A stretch of 44,696 nucleotides of DNA from Actinobacillus indolicus (GCF_901764975.1 NZ_CABFKH010000014.1:1-44696), one strand, 5' to 3'; positions 1-7,992 are shown, numbered from the stretch's first letter. The notes: a model not told the origin generated them from the sequence alone. Numbers and translations are program-made.

Positions 1-212
1 ACAACCAAATCCGCTTGTTCCAACAAACTCAAATCGCCGTCTGCCTGAATAATCGCTGGCTTGGATTGGGTAACTGTTGGATTTTCTGCGACCACTTTCA
101 CGTTAAATAGTGGCTTGCCGTCAATTTCGGCAGAAAACACCATATAAGGCACGGAAAAATGAAAAGGGCTAAATTGGGGATAAAGCACTAAGGCAACGGT
201 TGGCATAGACAT
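1..212 (-). CDS. GlxA-like transcriptional regulator, N-terminal part (cut by window edge)
   Basis: Reading leftward from an ATG at 212, the frame stays open to the window edge (70 codons). It begins MSMPTVALVLYPQFSPFHFS, which resembles the first beta strand and nucleophile-loop region of the DJ-1/PfpI domain that starts GlxA-family AraC-type regulators. The C-terminal AraC helix-turn-helix would lie outside the window, so the regulator call is an inference; a stand-alone DJ-1/PfpI protein is possible. A GAGAG ribosome site lies about 8 bases before the ATG. A second in-frame ATG at 206 is also usable. The gene is divergent from the secreted MBL-fold gene at 357, so it may control it. Confidence 0.6.
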   Translation of the reverse strand, partial: MSMPTVALVLYPQFSPFHFSVPYMVFSAEIDGKPLFNVKVVAENPTVTQSKPAIIQADGDLSLLEQADLV

Positions 213-356
213 CTTTTTTACTCTCTGAATAAATTTGACCTGATTTTTACGATATTTGAATAATAAGTCAATGTTTTTCATTTCTCATTGGTTTCATAAT
301 ACTCCCATCGCAAACAAGCGGTTTAATTTATCTTATTTTTTACAAAAGGAAACAGA
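213..356. promoter_or_regulatory. Divergent intergenic region between GlxA-like gene and MBL-fold gene
   Basis: This 144-base AT-rich stretch must hold the promoters of both divergent genes. I could not single out a convincing hexamer pair. It contains one full uptake sequence ACAAGCGGT at 314-322 and the AGGAAA ribosome site of the rightward gene just before 357. Confidence 0.45.
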
Positions 357-1202
357 ATGAAACTGAAATCTCTTATTTTTGCTTTAATGGCAACCACCGT
401 TGCAACCACGGCTAATGCTGAAATTAGCTATCAACATATCCGTAATGCTACCGCTAAAATTGAAATGGCGGGCAGTACGTTTTTGGTCGATCCTTATCTT
501 GCACCGAAAGGCAGTTACGCAGGCTTTGAAGGCACTATCAACAGCCAAAAACGTAATCCGTTGATTGATATGAAAGAACCCGTAGAAAAAGTGCTTGAAG
601 GCGTAGATGCCGTGATTGTTACCCACACCCACGATGACCACTGGGACGAATACGCACAAAAAATGTTACCGAAAACCTTACCGATTTTCGTACAAAATGC
701 AGGCGATGCTCGAATTATCCGTTCACAAGGTTTTAAAGATGTGCGTGTTTTGGGCAAAAATACCGAATTTAACCAGGTAAAATTAAGCAAAACAGGCGGG
801 CAGCATGGCACGGATCAAATGTATGCTATTCCGCAGCTGGCTGAATTAGCAGGCGAGGCAATGGGAGTAGTGATGCAAGCAGACGGCGAAAAAACGCTGT
901 ATATCGTAGGTGATACCATTTGGAATGAAGAAGTGGATTTTGCACTTAACCGCTATAAACCTGAAGTCATCGTAATGAATACAGGCTACGCTCAACTACA
1001 AGGTTTTTCAGACAGCATTATTATGGGGAAAGCCGATGTTGCCAAAGCTCGTCAAGCCACCCCGAACGCTGACATCATTACCGTGCATATGGACGCCGTC
1101 AATCACGCTGCCGTTACATCAGATGAAATGCGAAAATTTGTGAAAGAAAATAAATTAAGCAAGGTTGCTGTGCCGAAAGAAGGGGAAGTGCTGAAGTATT
1201 AA
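357..1202 (+). CDS. Secreted MBL-fold metal-dependent hydrolase
   Basis: A 281-residue protein with a signal peptide (about residues 1-21, ending ATTANA before EISYQ), so it should act in the periplasm. It has an intact metallo-beta-lactamase signature: THTHDDHWD with H90, H92, D94 and H95, then H150 in GGQHGTD, D186 in VGDT and H244 in VHMD. It therefore probably binds two metal ions. The overall pattern is like UlaG-type or general MBL hydrolases and not a classical beta-lactamase; the substrate is unknown. The start is supported by an AGGAAA ribosome site. It is transcribed away from the GlxA-like gene, which suggests local regulation, and ends in an uptake-sequence hairpin. Confidence 0.8.
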   Translation: MKLKSLIFALMATTVATTANAEISYQHIRNATAKIEMAGSTFLVDPYLAPKGSYAGFEGTINSQKRNPLIDMKEPVEKVLEGVDAVIVTHTHDDHWDEYAQKMLPKTLPIFVQNAGDARIIRSQGFKDVRVLGKNTEFNQVKLSKTGGQHGTDQMYAIPQLAELAGEAMGVVMQADGEKTLYIVGDTIWNEEVDFALNRYKPEVIVMNTGYAQLQGFSDSIIMGKADVAKARQATPNADIITVHMDAVNHAAVTSDEMRKFVKENKLSKVAVPKEGEVLKY

Positions 1203-1206
1203 AAAG

Positions 1207-1254
1207 AGCGGTGGGATTTTTCAATCTGTGGAAGTTTTGGAAAATCCCACCGCT
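1207..1254 (+). terminator. Hairpin with inverted AGCGGT cores after the MBL gene
   Basis: AGCGGTGGGATTTT at 1207-1220 is perfectly complementary to 1241-1254, with a 20-base loop. It starts 5 bases after the stop codon. It carries the core of the uptake sequence in both arms and looks like a terminator, though only a short T tract follows. Confidence 0.65.
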
Positions 1255-1310
1255 TTCTATTTTTGTGATCTGAATCGAGAAATTTGTTTTTGCCTATTTT
1301 ATTTTCTAAA

Positions 1311-1353
1311 ACACTGTTTATAATCACATTTAAACTGTATTTAAAAACAGTGT
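1311..1353. promoter_or_regulatory. Inverted repeat upstream of the RhuM-Fic gene (candidate operator)
   Basis: ACACTGTTT at 1311-1319 is matched in inverse by AAACAGTGT at 1345-1353, 25 bases apart, with another AAACTGT between them (1332-1338). It lies 27-70 bases before the RhuM-Fic start. Such repeats near toxin-like genes often bind a regulator, but this is inference from position only. Confidence 0.4.
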
Positions 1354-1380
1354 AATAAAGGAAGAAGAAAGAGGGGCTTA

Positions 1381-2373
1381 ATGAATAACCAAATTCAACT
1401 TTATACGTCCGCAGACGGCAAAATTTCCTTACAGGTTTCATTGGATAATGAAACGGTGTGGCTTACGCAACTGCAAATGTCGGAATTGTTTGGTACAACG
1501 CCAGAAAACGTTTTGATGCACCTTAAAAATATTTATAAGGAGCAAGAAATTGATGAAATTTTAACTACTAAGGATTTCTTAGTAGTTCGCCAAGAAGGTA
1601 AACGTCAAGTACAGCGTAGTTTAAAACACTACAATCTTGATGCCATTATTTCTGTTGGCTATCGGATCAGCTCTAAGCGTGCGACACAATTCCGCCAATG
1701 GGCAACTCAAACCTTGAAACAGTTTTTGGTGCAAGGTTATGCCATTAATCAAAAACGCTTGCAGGAAAAAGGTGTGGAGTTTAGCCAAGCAGTGGCGTTG
1801 TTAAGTCAAACGCTTACCAATCAAGCCTTGATTAGTGATGAGGGCAAGGCGGTTATCTGTGTGGTGCAAGACTATGCGAGAACGTGGAGCTTATTGCAGG
1901 CGTATGATGAGCAAAATCTGGCGGCGATTTCTGTGCAACAGCCTGAAATGAAACCCTTGATATTTGAAGATGTTTTAACCGCCATTTCACAATTAAAACA
2001 AGAGTTGATTGCCAAAGGTGAAGCGACCGAGCTATTTGGACAGTTGCGAAGTGATGGCTTGGCATCAGCGATTGCAACCATTGAGCAGGGTTTTGGTGGA
2101 GAATGGTTTTATCCGAACATTGCCAGCCGTGCGGCACATTTATTGTATTTTGTCATAAAAAATCACCCGCTTGCAGACGGCAATAAACGCACGGGATCGT
2201 TCCTGTTTTTATGGTATTTGCACCAAAATCAAGCCTTGCTTGCCAAACCAGTTAATGAATTGATTAACGATAACACTTTGGTTGCCCTTGCTTTATTGGT
2301 GGCAGAAAGTTTGCCCGAACAAAAAGAGTTGATGATACGTTTAGTGGAGCATTTTATTTTGTTAAAGGAGTAA
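1381..2373 (+). CDS. RhuM-family protein with C-terminal Fic/Doc domain
   Basis: A 330-residue fusion protein. Residues 1-120 match the virulence RhuM pattern (VWLTQLQMSELFGTT, then ISVGYRISSKRATQFRQWAT). Residues about 190-325 form a Fic/Doc domain with the motif HPLADGNKRTG from H262. Canonical AMP-transferring Fic proteins carry HPFxxGNGRxxR. Here the GNKR form is the one seen in Doc-type toxins, some of which phosphorylate EF-Tu, so the transferred group cannot be predicted safely. No Phd-like antitoxin gene adjoins it. A GAGGGG ribosome site precedes the ATG. RhuM-Fic/Doc proteins are known in databases but their role is poorly defined. The gene stands alone between unrelated genes, consistent with horizontal acquisition. 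Confidence 0.85.
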   Translation: MNNQIQLYTSADGKISLQVSLDNETVWLTQLQMSELFGTTPENVLMHLKNIYKEQEIDEILTTKDFLVVRQEGKRQVQRSLKHYNLDAIISVGYRISSKRATQFRQWATQTLKQFLVQGYAINQKRLQEKGVEFSQAVALLSQTLTNQALISDEGKAVICVVQDYARTWSLLQAYDEQNLAAISVQQPEMKPLIFEDVLTAISQLKQELIAKGEATELFGQLRSDGLASAIATIEQGFGGEWFYPNIASRAAHLLYFVIKNHPLADGNKRTGSFLFLWYLHQNQALLAKPVNELINDNTLVALALLVAESLPEQKELMIRLVEHFILLKE

Positions 2374-2387
2374 GTAGAGAGTGTACG

Positions 2388-2416
2388 CACCATTCAAATA
2401 TAAGATAAAAATGGTG
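2388..2416. terminator. Weak hairpin between convergent RhuM-Fic and LysR genes
   Basis: CACCATT at 2388-2394 pairs with AATGGTG at 2410-2416 around a 15-base loop. It has no T tract on the + side, so termination is only a guess from its place between two converging genes. Confidence 0.3.
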
Positions 2417-2432
2417 AGTTATCAAACGCACC

Positions 2433-3323
2433 CTACCACGCTTTCCCTTCAAAATTATCCACCAAAAAATCAATCAACTTTCTCACAGCTATCGGCAGTT
2501 TGTCCCTTGACGGATAGATCGCATAAATACTGAATGTCGGCAGTTGCCAGTCGGTGAGAACGGCTTGCAGTTTGCCCTGTTGCAGTTCGGTTTCCAGCAT
2601 ATATTTTGGCAACATCGCAATGCCGTTTCCGTCTAGCACGGCGTTGAGCAGTGCTTGGGTGTCGTTGGTGGTGAAACGGCTGTTTAAGTCGAGCAATACT
2701 TCCTGTTCTCCTTGCCTACATTTCCACGCTTTGCGGTTGATGTTGTGGTGCGACAAATAGTGATGTTGATACAAATTTTCAGGTAGCGTTGGCGTACCGA
2801 ACTGTGCCAAATAATCGGGCGTAGCCACCAGCAATGAATGGCAATCGGCAAGTTTTCGGGCGATAAAATTCGGGTCGGGGGTGTTGGTAATCCGAATGGC
2901 AAGATCGATCCGCTCGCTGATTAAATCCATCGTCTGATCGTTAAGCAACAGCTGAATATTCAACTTCGGGTGTAACTGCAAAAAGCGATTGACCATTTGC
3001 ACTAAATGATACGTCCCGAAAGTTTGGCTACTGGTGACACGCAACGCGCCACGCAATTCACCTTGCTGTGCCATCATTTCTTGTTCCATCTCTGCGGTTA
3101 AGTTTGCAATTCTTTGGCAAAAAAGCACCGCTTGTTCGCCTGCGTCTGTTAGGGCGACTTTGCGGGTGGAACGCTGAAATAGTCGGGCGTTCAGCCATTC
3201 TTCCATTAAAGCAACATAACGACTAATCATCGGTTTGGAAATTTCTAATTGTTCTGCGGTGGCGGTAAAACTGCCTGTTTCGGCAACGGTCAGAAAGACC
3301 TTGATAGCGGTGAGTTTGTCCAT
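2433..3323 (-). CDS. LysR-family transcriptional regulator
   Basis: A 296-residue protein of normal LysR length. The N-terminal winged helix-turn-helix is visible at residues 1-60 (MDKLTAIKVFLTVAETGSFT, then SKPMISRYVALMEEW). The effector-binding domain follows from about residue 90, with the typical LRVTSSQTFG beginning. It is divergent from the MBL-fold and DsbA-like pair starting at 3452 and is the obvious candidate regulator of them. A 21-base palindrome lies just upstream of its start. The inducer is unknown. Confidence 0.92.
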   Translation of the reverse strand: MDKLTAIKVFLTVAETGSFTATAEQLEISKPMISRYVALMEEWLNARLFQRSTRKVALTDAGEQAVLFCQRIANLTAEMEQEMMAQQGELRGALRVTSSQTFGTYHLVQMVNRFLQLHPKLNIQLLLNDQTMDLISERIDLAIRITNTPDPNFIARKLADCHSLLVATPDYLAQFGTPTLPENLYQHHYLSHHNINRKAWKCRQGEQEVLLDLNSRFTTNDTQALLNAVLDGNGIAMLPKYMLETELQQGKLQAVLTDWQLPTFSIYAIYPSRDKLPIAVRKLIDFLVDNFEGKAW

Positions 3324-3334
3324 AATTATCCCTT

Positions 3335-3366
3335 TTGTTTCTTAATTAGAAACAATTATATTCTAA
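3335..3366. promoter_or_regulatory. Overlapping palindromes in the LysR/MBL divergent region (candidate LysR operator)
   Basis: TTGTTTCT at 3335-3342 and AGAAACAA at 3348-3355 are perfect inverted repeats around five bases. They contain the T-N11-A shape expected of LysR sites. A second inverted pair, TTAGAA at 3346-3351 and TTCTAA at 3361-3366, overlaps it. The block sits 12-43 bases from the lysR start, where autoregulation and activation of the divergent gene would be expected. Confidence 0.6.
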
Positions 3367-3451
3367 AATCGCTATTTTTCTCAGATTTTATTTCATTAAA
3401 ATGCACACATCAACAACGATATTCGTCTTATTTATTAAAAAGGAAAATCCA

Positions 3452-4312
3452 ATGACATTCAAAAAAGCAGTATTAGCAACCGCACTTTTAACCATTTCAA
3501 CAATGGCAACAGCAGAATTAAAGGTTGATGTTTATCACGCCAACCCAAACAGTTTTAGTGTCACTTCAACATTGGTGACAGGCGAGAAAGAGGCGATTTT
3601 AATTGATAGCGGTTTTACGCGTGCCGATGCGTTGCGTATTGCAGCCAAAGTGTTAGACAGCAATAAAACGCTTACAACAATTTTAGTTAGCCAAGCAGAT
3701 CCCGATTACTATTTTGGTGTAGAAACACTAAAAAGCATTTTCCCTGATGTGAATGTGGTCACAACCCCTGCGGTATTGGCAAAAATCGAAGCAAAATTAG
3801 ACACGAAATTGAAAACGTGGTCGCCAAAAATGGGCGCGAATGCACCAAGTAAGCCTGTATTACCTAAGGTTTTATCGAATAATAACTTGATTTTAGAAGG
3901 TGAAACCTTAGAAATTCGTGGCACAACGGGGGTGTTGGCACATCGTCCTTATGTTTGGATCCCATCAATCAAGACAATCACGGGTAATATCGGGGTGTTT
4001 GGCAATATGAATGTATGGACGGCAGACACGGCAACAGCGGAACAACGCCAAGCGTGGTTAGCGCAACTTGATGAAATGAAAGCGTTAAAACCAACAAAAG
4101 TCATTCCGGGTCATATGGCGGAAGGTACAGTGTTAGACAGTTCGGCGATTGATTTTACAAAAGGCTATTTAACTCAATTCGAGCAAGTGTTAGCCAACAG
4201 TAAAAACAGCCAAGACGTGATTGCTGGAATGGAAAAATCGTATCCGAACTTACCTGCGAAATTTAATTTAGAACTCGGGGCGAAAGTGAATAAAGGTGAA
4301 ATGAAGTGGTAA
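3452..4312 (+). CDS. Secreted MBL-fold-like protein lacking the metal-ligand motif
   Basis: A 286-residue protein from the ATG at 3452, which has an AAGGAAA ribosome site and a signal peptide (residues 1-21, ending TMATA before ELKVD). An upstream in-frame ATG at 3401 would bury the signal peptide and is rejected. The chain follows the MBL fold (AILIDSGFTRADALR, then TTILVSQADPDYYFG, then KVIPGHM). However, the HxHxDH signature is replaced by Q81-A-D83-P-D85-Y86, so the three usual histidines of that loop are absent. It may use other residues, bind no metal, or be a binding protein. Its stop overlaps the start region of the DsbA-like gene, so the two are co-expressed. It is divergent from the LysR gene. 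Confidence 0.75.
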   Translation: MTFKKAVLATALLTISTMATAELKVDVYHANPNSFSVTSTLVTGEKEAILIDSGFTRADALRIAAKVLDSNKTLTTILVSQADPDYYFGVETLKSIFPDVNVVTTPAVLAKIEAKLDTKLKTWSPKMGANAPSKPVLPKVLSNNNLILEGETLEIRGTTGVLAHRPYVWIPSIKTITGNIGVFGNMNVWTADTATAEQRQAWLAQLDEMKALKPTKVIPGHMAEGTVLDSSAIDFTKGYLTQFEQVLANSKNSQDVIAGMEKSYPNLPAKFNLELGAKVNKGEMKW

Positions 4313-4317
4313 ACAAA

Positions 4318-4932
4318 ATGAAAATTTATTATTTATTCGATCCCCTTTGCGGTTGGTGTTATGGGGCATCGGCAACATTGCAAAAAATCAATGAAATTTA
4401 CCCGGCTGAATTGTTGCCGACAGGATTGTTTTACCAAAGCGGTCGCAAAATGGACGCAGATTTTGCTCGCTATGCGTGGAGTAATGACCAACGGATTGAA
4501 AAATTAACAGGGCAGCCGTTTAGTCAGGCATATTTGGAAAACGTATTGCAAGGGCAGGGCGAGTTTAATTCGGCAAACAGTTTGCTGGCTTTAACGGCGG
4601 TGCAACAAATCGCTCCAGAAAAAGAGCTTGCTGTGTTGTCAGCGTTGCAGACAGCACGTTATGTGGACGGTTTGGATAATGCGGATTTGACGGTGGTTGA
4701 ACAGGTGTTGCATAAGCTTAATCTTAGTCAAGTTGTACTGTTGCTTAGAGAACAATCAACAAAAGTAGCGTTAGAACAGCGTCTTCAATTCGGGCAACAA
4801 CTTGCCAATCATTGTGGCGTACAAGTCGTACCGCAGTTGATTGTGGAAAAAGACGAACGGTTGCATATTGTACCGAGCCAGTTGTTGTATGGTGATGGTA
4901 AACTATTAGTTGATTATATAGATGCCTTATAA
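4318..4932 (+). CDS. DsbA/FrnE-like thiol-disulfide oxidoreductase family protein
   Basis: A 204-residue protein with a thioredoxin-fold start, MKIYYLFDPLCGWCYG, giving the redox motif C11-G-W-C14, and a late VVPQL that fits the cis-proline loop. The helical insertion between them is the DsbA-family pattern. No signal peptide is visible, so it is likely cytoplasmic, like FrnE-type members. I chose the ATG at 4318, with GAAGTGG about 8 bases before it. A GTG at 4306 in the same frame overlaps the previous stop and is an alternative. Transcribed with the ligand-less MBL protein; a shared redox or detoxification role is inference. Confidence 0.8.
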   Translation: MKIYYLFDPLCGWCYGASATLQKINEIYPAELLPTGLFYQSGRKMDADFARYAWSNDQRIEKLTGQPFSQAYLENVLQGQGEFNSANSLLALTAVQQIAPEKELAVLSALQTARYVDGLDNADLTVVEQVLHKLNLSQVVLLLREQSTKVALEQRLQFGQQLANHCGVQVVPQLIVEKDERLHIVPSQLLYGDGKLLVDYIDAL

Positions 4933-4937
4933 AAAAG

Positions 4938-4962
4938 AACCGCTTGTGTTTCACAAGCGGTT
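4938..4962. terminator. Paired uptake-sequence hairpin between convergent genes
   Basis: AACCGCTTGTG at 4938-4948 and CACAAGCGGTT at 4952-4962 are perfect inverted repeats with a 3-base loop. Each arm holds a uptake sequence core. It is placed to stop transcription from both the DsbA-like gene and the convergent small secreted gene. Confidence 0.8.
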
Positions 4963-4986
4963 ACTTTTGGGCTGAAAAATGCAAAA

Positions 4987-5352
4987 TTAGTTTTTATCTA
5001 AATCTAAATCTGCTTTGTATTCAATACGGTTATGATCTTTTGCTTCAATTTGTACATCAAGTTCTTGATCTCCACGCTTAAATTTTAAATCGGCATCGCG
5101 ACGTTCAATATCAGATTCTTCAAGGTGGAATCCATTTCTTTTCGCGTGGGCAATCACTTTCTTAGCTAATCCACGGACATCATTACCTTTTAGGCGATAC
5201 TCGACTTCATATTCACCATTTCCTTGTCTGTCCGCTTTGATTAACTCACCGCTTGGGCGATAAATTTCACTTGGAATAGAAGCTGCAAATGCAGAAGTTG
5301 TGAAGATACCTAATGTTGCTGCCAATAATGTCGCTTTTGATAACATTTTCAT
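4987..5352 (-). CDS. Small secreted protein of unknown function
   Basis: A 121-residue protein from the ATG at 5352, which follows AAAGG by about 8 bases. A start 18 bases further upstream is less likely. It has a signal peptide (MKMLSKATLLAATLG, ending TSAFA before ASIPS), so it is periplasmic or secreted. The mature part is about 100 residues, highly charged, with alternating strand-like stretches (GEYEVEYRLKG, DADLKFKRGDQELDVQIEAK). I do not recognise the family. It sits alone and is divergent from the acetyltransferase gene. Confidence 0.7.
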   Translation of the reverse strand: MKMLSKATLLAATLGIFTTSAFAASIPSEIYRPSGELIKADRQGNGEYEVEYRLKGNDVRGLAKKVIAHAKRNGFHLEESDIERRDADLKFKRGDQELDVQIEAKDHNRIEYKADLDLDKN

Positions 5353-5471
5353 ATTTACTACCTTTATCAATGTTTGGAGATAGCGTTACTCTTAATGAAT
5401 CGCCGTTGCTAAGACTGGATTTAATGTAAGAAGTTCAATAGGCATTCTTTCTATTCCTCATTAGGCTAGCC

Positions 5472-5477
5472 TATAAT
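5472..5477 (+). promoter_or_regulatory. -10 element for the acetyltransferase gene
   Basis: A perfect TATAAT lies 31 bases before the chosen ATG at 5509. The -35 region about 17 bases upstream (TTCTAT, 5449-5454) is weak. This -10 overlaps the upstream in-frame ATG at 5476, which argues that 5476 is not the true start. Confidence 0.5.
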
Positions 5478-5508
5478 GGAGATATATCGCTTAGACAAAG
5501 GAACGAAC

Positions 5509-6105
5509 ATGACAGAATGGGAAAAAGCTCAAGCAGGCTATTTATATGATGCAAATTATGATGACACTTTGATTACCGCTAGACTCAAGGTTGCAGATCT
5601 CTGCTTTGAATTTAATCATTGCAAACCATCCGATGTAACAAAACGTCAGGCAATTTTGCAAGCATTATTTGGAGAGATAAAAGAAGATACGGTAATTACG
5701 CCACCATTTTATTGCGATTACGGTGTTAATGTACGGCTTGGTCGCTATTTTTATAGCAATTATAACTGTACTTTACTAGATGCCGCTCCGATCACCTTTG
5801 GTGATTATGTGTTTATTGCGCCTAACTGTGTTTTTTCTACGGCAGGTCATGCACTTGATAGTGAGCAACGTAATCAAGGCTTAGAAATTGCCTTACCGAT
5901 TACGGTTGGTGATAATGTTTGGATCGGTGCCAATGTAGTCGTTCTCCCAGGTGTAACCATCGGTAACGATACAATTATTGGCGCTGGTAGTGTGGTTACT
6001 AAAAATATTCCAGCTGGAGTTATTGCCGTTGGAAACCCATGCCGAGTAGTGAGAGCGATTACTGAGGAAGATAAACGGAAGTATCCTGTTTATCAAGGAG
6101 AGTAG
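5509..6105 (+). CDS. Sugar O-acetyltransferase (maltose/galactoside acetyltransferase family)
   Basis: A 198-residue protein of the usual length for Maa/LacA enzymes, which transfer acetyl from acetyl-CoA to sugars in the cytoplasm. The N-terminal Mac domain is seen in EWEKAQAGYLYDANYDD. The rest is a left-handed beta helix of hexapeptide repeats (DNVWIGANVVVLPGVTIG, then NDTIIGAGSVVTKNIPAG). The catalytic histidine is likely in FSTAGHALD. The ATG at 5509 has AAAGGA before it. The exact acceptor sugar cannot be read from sequence. The gene is single and ends at an uptake-sequence hairpin. Confidence 0.88.
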   Translation: MTEWEKAQAGYLYDANYDDTLITARLKVADLCFEFNHCKPSDVTKRQAILQALFGEIKEDTVITPPFYCDYGVNVRLGRYFYSNYNCTLLDAAPITFGDYVFIAPNCVFSTAGHALDSEQRNQGLEIALPITVGDNVWIGANVVVLPGVTIGNDTIIGAGSVVTKNIPAGVIAVGNPCRVVRAITEEDKRKYPVYQGE

Positions 6106-6110
6106 CGACC

Positions 6111-6150
6111 AGCGGTGGGATTTGCAATATTTTTTGCAATTCCTACCGCT
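6111..6150. terminator. Imperfect uptake-sequence hairpin between acetyltransferase gene and nhaA
   Basis: Seventeen-base arms at 6111-6127 and 6134-6150 pair with two mismatches around a 6-base loop. Each begins or ends with an AGCGGT core and contains TTGCAA. It lies between the stops of two converging genes. Confidence 0.65.
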
Positions 6151-6163
6151 TGTATTCTTTACA

Positions 6164-7342
6164 CTATTTTGTTGCTTCAGGCTCAGTAAAGCGTTTGAGT
6201 AAGTAATAACCTACGATAGCAGAAATAGCAGAGCCGATTAAGATACCTAAACGGGCTAATGAAATGAAGCGTCCATCTGCTTCATCTCCACTAAAGGCAA
6301 GTCCAGCGAGGAACATAGACATAGTAAAGCCGATACCGCAGAGAATAGACACAGCAAAGATCTGTTTGAAATTAATACCTTCTGACAGTTGAGCGATGCC
6401 AAGTTTTACTGCAACGAAGCTGAAGCTAAATACACCTAATGTTTTACCCACAACTAGACCCAATGCAACCCCCATAGTAAGTGGTGAAAATAGGGTGCTT
6501 AAATTCATTCCTGAGAGTGAAACCCCTGCATTTGAGAAGGCAAATAGTGGCAAAATAACAAAGGCACACCAAGGTGCAAGAATATGTTCAAAGTGAGCGA
6601 GTGGCTCTTCTCCGTTTTTACCTTTTAATGGCACGCAGAAACCGATGATAACCCCTGCTAATGTGGCATGAACGCCAGATTTTAAGACCGATGCCCATAG
6701 AATTAAGCCGACCACCATATAAGCACAGATCGCGGTAACTCGCATGCGGTTCATAATAATGAGTGTTGCGATAGCAATTGCAGCTGAAATCAAGGCTGTT
6801 GTACTTAAGTCATGGGAGAAGAAAATCGCAATGACGACGATCGCACCAAGGTCGTCGATGATTGCAAGGGCGAGTAGAAATATTTTGAGGGCGAAAGGCA
6901 CTCGCTTACCTAATAAGCCCAATACCCCGACTGCAAAGGCAATATCCGTTGCCATTGGGATTGCCCAACCTTGTTGGAATTCAGGGGAATCAAGGTTGAT
7001 AATCGTAAATATTAAAGCGGGTACAACCATTCCGCCAAGTGCACCCACTGCAGGGAAAATGGCTTTTTGATAGCTCGAAATAGCGCCTACCATCATTTCC
7101 CGTTTTACTTCAAGTCCAACAAGCACGAAGAAAACGGCCATGAAACCATCATTTACCCACATAAGTAATGGCTTATGAATGCTGAATAATCCAATTTGGA
7201 TGCTTACAGGCATGCTTAAAAAATCAAAATAAAAATCTTTAAGTGGTGTGTTTGCAAACACCATGGCAAGCATAGCGAAAGCAAGAAGTAAAATACCGCT
7301 TGCTGATTCAAGTTGTAAAAATTTTTTAAATTGTTGAATCAT
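6164..7342 (-). CDS. nhaA: Na+/H+ antiporter NhaA
   Basis: A 392-residue inner-membrane antiporter that exports sodium in exchange for protons, for salt and alkali tolerance. The start is [16 protein letters not shown] at 7342, preceded by AGGAAGGT; the frame stays open further upstream but has no supported start there. About twelve hydrophobic segments are visible. The paired aspartates that bind the ion are in [19 protein letters not shown]. The [18 protein letters not shown] stretch is typical NhaA. It is single and divergent from the EamA gene. No nhaR is visible nearby. Confidence 0.96.
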   Translation of the reverse strand: MIQQFKKFLQLESASGILLLAFAMLAMVFANTPLKDFYFDFLSMPVSIQIGLFSIHKPLLMWVNDGFMAVFFVLVGLEVKREMMVGAISSYQKAIFPAVGALGGMVVPALIFTIINLDSPEFQQGWAIPMATDIAFAVGVLGLLGKRVPFALKIFLLALAIIDDLGAIVVIAIFFSHDLSTTALISAAIAIATLIIMNRMRVTAICAYMVVGLILWASVLKSGVHATLAGVIIGFCVPLKGKNGEEPLAHFEHILAPWCAFVILPLFAFSNAGVSLSGMNLSTLFSPLTMGVALGLVVGKTLGVFSFSFVAVKLGIAQLSEGINFKQIFAVSILCGIGFTMSMFLAGLAFSGDEADGRFISLARLGILIGSAISAIVGYYLLKRFTEPEATK

Positions 7343-7393
7343 TTTTACCTTCCTGTCAGATTCGTAAAGAATTGTTAAGTTATGCTTTCTTTT

Positions 7394-7435
7394 AACAAAA
7401 TTGGAGCAAGAGATCAAGGTAAACTCCATTTTGTT
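7394..7435. repeat. Imperfect inverted repeat between nhaA and the EamA gene
   Basis: AACAAAATTGGAG at 7394-7406 and CTCCATTTTGTT at 7424-7435 pair along their length with one bulged base. It lies in the 135-base divergent region, so it may be an operator or a leader hairpin; nothing else decides which. Confidence 0.35.
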
Positions 7436-7477
7436 TATGGTAAAATTGATAAAATTTGATCGAACAGGAAAATATTC

Positions 7478-7906
7478 ATGTCTCAAGAATGGCTTTATTG
7501 GGCGTTGGCTTCTGCGCTTTTTGCTTCGTTAACCGCAATTTTTGCTAAAGTGGGATTACAAGGCGTGGATTCTGACTTTGCAACTTTTATTCGCACTATT
7601 GTCATTATTATCGCTTTGGTCGCTTTTTTAACTTATAGCGGTAAGTGGCAACCCTTAGGGAGCTTAACCAGTAAAAATTGGGCTTTTTTGATTTTATCAG
7701 GATTAGCAACGGGAGCCTCTTGGCTTGCTTATTTTAAAGCGTTACAAATGGGTAATGCGTCCCAAGTTGCTCCTATTGATAAGTTTAGTATTGTCTTGGG
7801 GACACTCTTTGCAGTGTTATTTTTAGGTGAGCGTCCCAGCGGGCAAGATTGGGTGGGAATTGGGTTGATTACGGCGGGTGTTTTATTCTTAGCAATAAAG
7901 AGATAA
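7478..7906 (+). CDS. EamA/DMT-type transporter, single-domain
   Basis: A 142-residue inner-membrane protein with about five hydrophobic helices: one EamA repeat ([20 protein letters not shown], ending [20 protein letters not shown]). Most EamA exporters carry two such repeats in about 300 residues; this half-size type presumably works as a dimer. The substrate is unknown. The gene stands alone, divergent from nhaA. A short AT-rich hairpin follows. Confidence 0.85.
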   Translation: MSQEWLYWALASALFASLTAIFAKVGLQGVDSDFATFIRTIVIIIALVAFLTYSGKWQPLGSLTSKNWAFLILSGLATGASWLAYFKALQMGNASQVAPIDKFSIVLGTLFAVLFLGERPSGQDWVGIGLITAGVLFLAIKR

Positions 7907-7912
7907 TAAAGT

Positions 7913-7934
7913 TAACTTTAAAAGTATAAAGTTA
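7913..7934 (+). terminator. Short AT-rich hairpin after the EamA gene
   Basis: TAACTTTA at 7913-7920 and TAAAGTTA at 7927-7934 form an 8-bp stem with a 6-base loop, directly after the stop. The stem is weak and the T tract (TCTTTTTGA) is a few bases further on. Confidence 0.4.
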
Positions 7935-7937
7935 GCC

Positions 7938-7966
7938 TTGATCTTTTTGATGTTTATCGCTAAAAT
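7938..7966 (+). promoter_or_regulatory. rpmH promoter
   Basis: TTGATC at 7938-7943 and TAAAAT at 7961-7966 are separated by exactly 17 bases and lie 68 bases before the rpmH start. This is the best sigma-70 pair in the region. Confidence 0.6.
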
Positions 7967-7992
7967 CGCCACTCTTTTTTCATGATCCTCAT

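Noticed and set aside
3401..3451. Extra N-terminal 17 residues on the second MBL-fold protein
   Set aside because: They would bury a normal signal peptide, and the ribosome site is at 3452.
7343..7486. N-terminal extension of nhaA to 7486
   Set aside because: It has no membrane or family match, and AGGAAGGT precedes the ATG at 7342.
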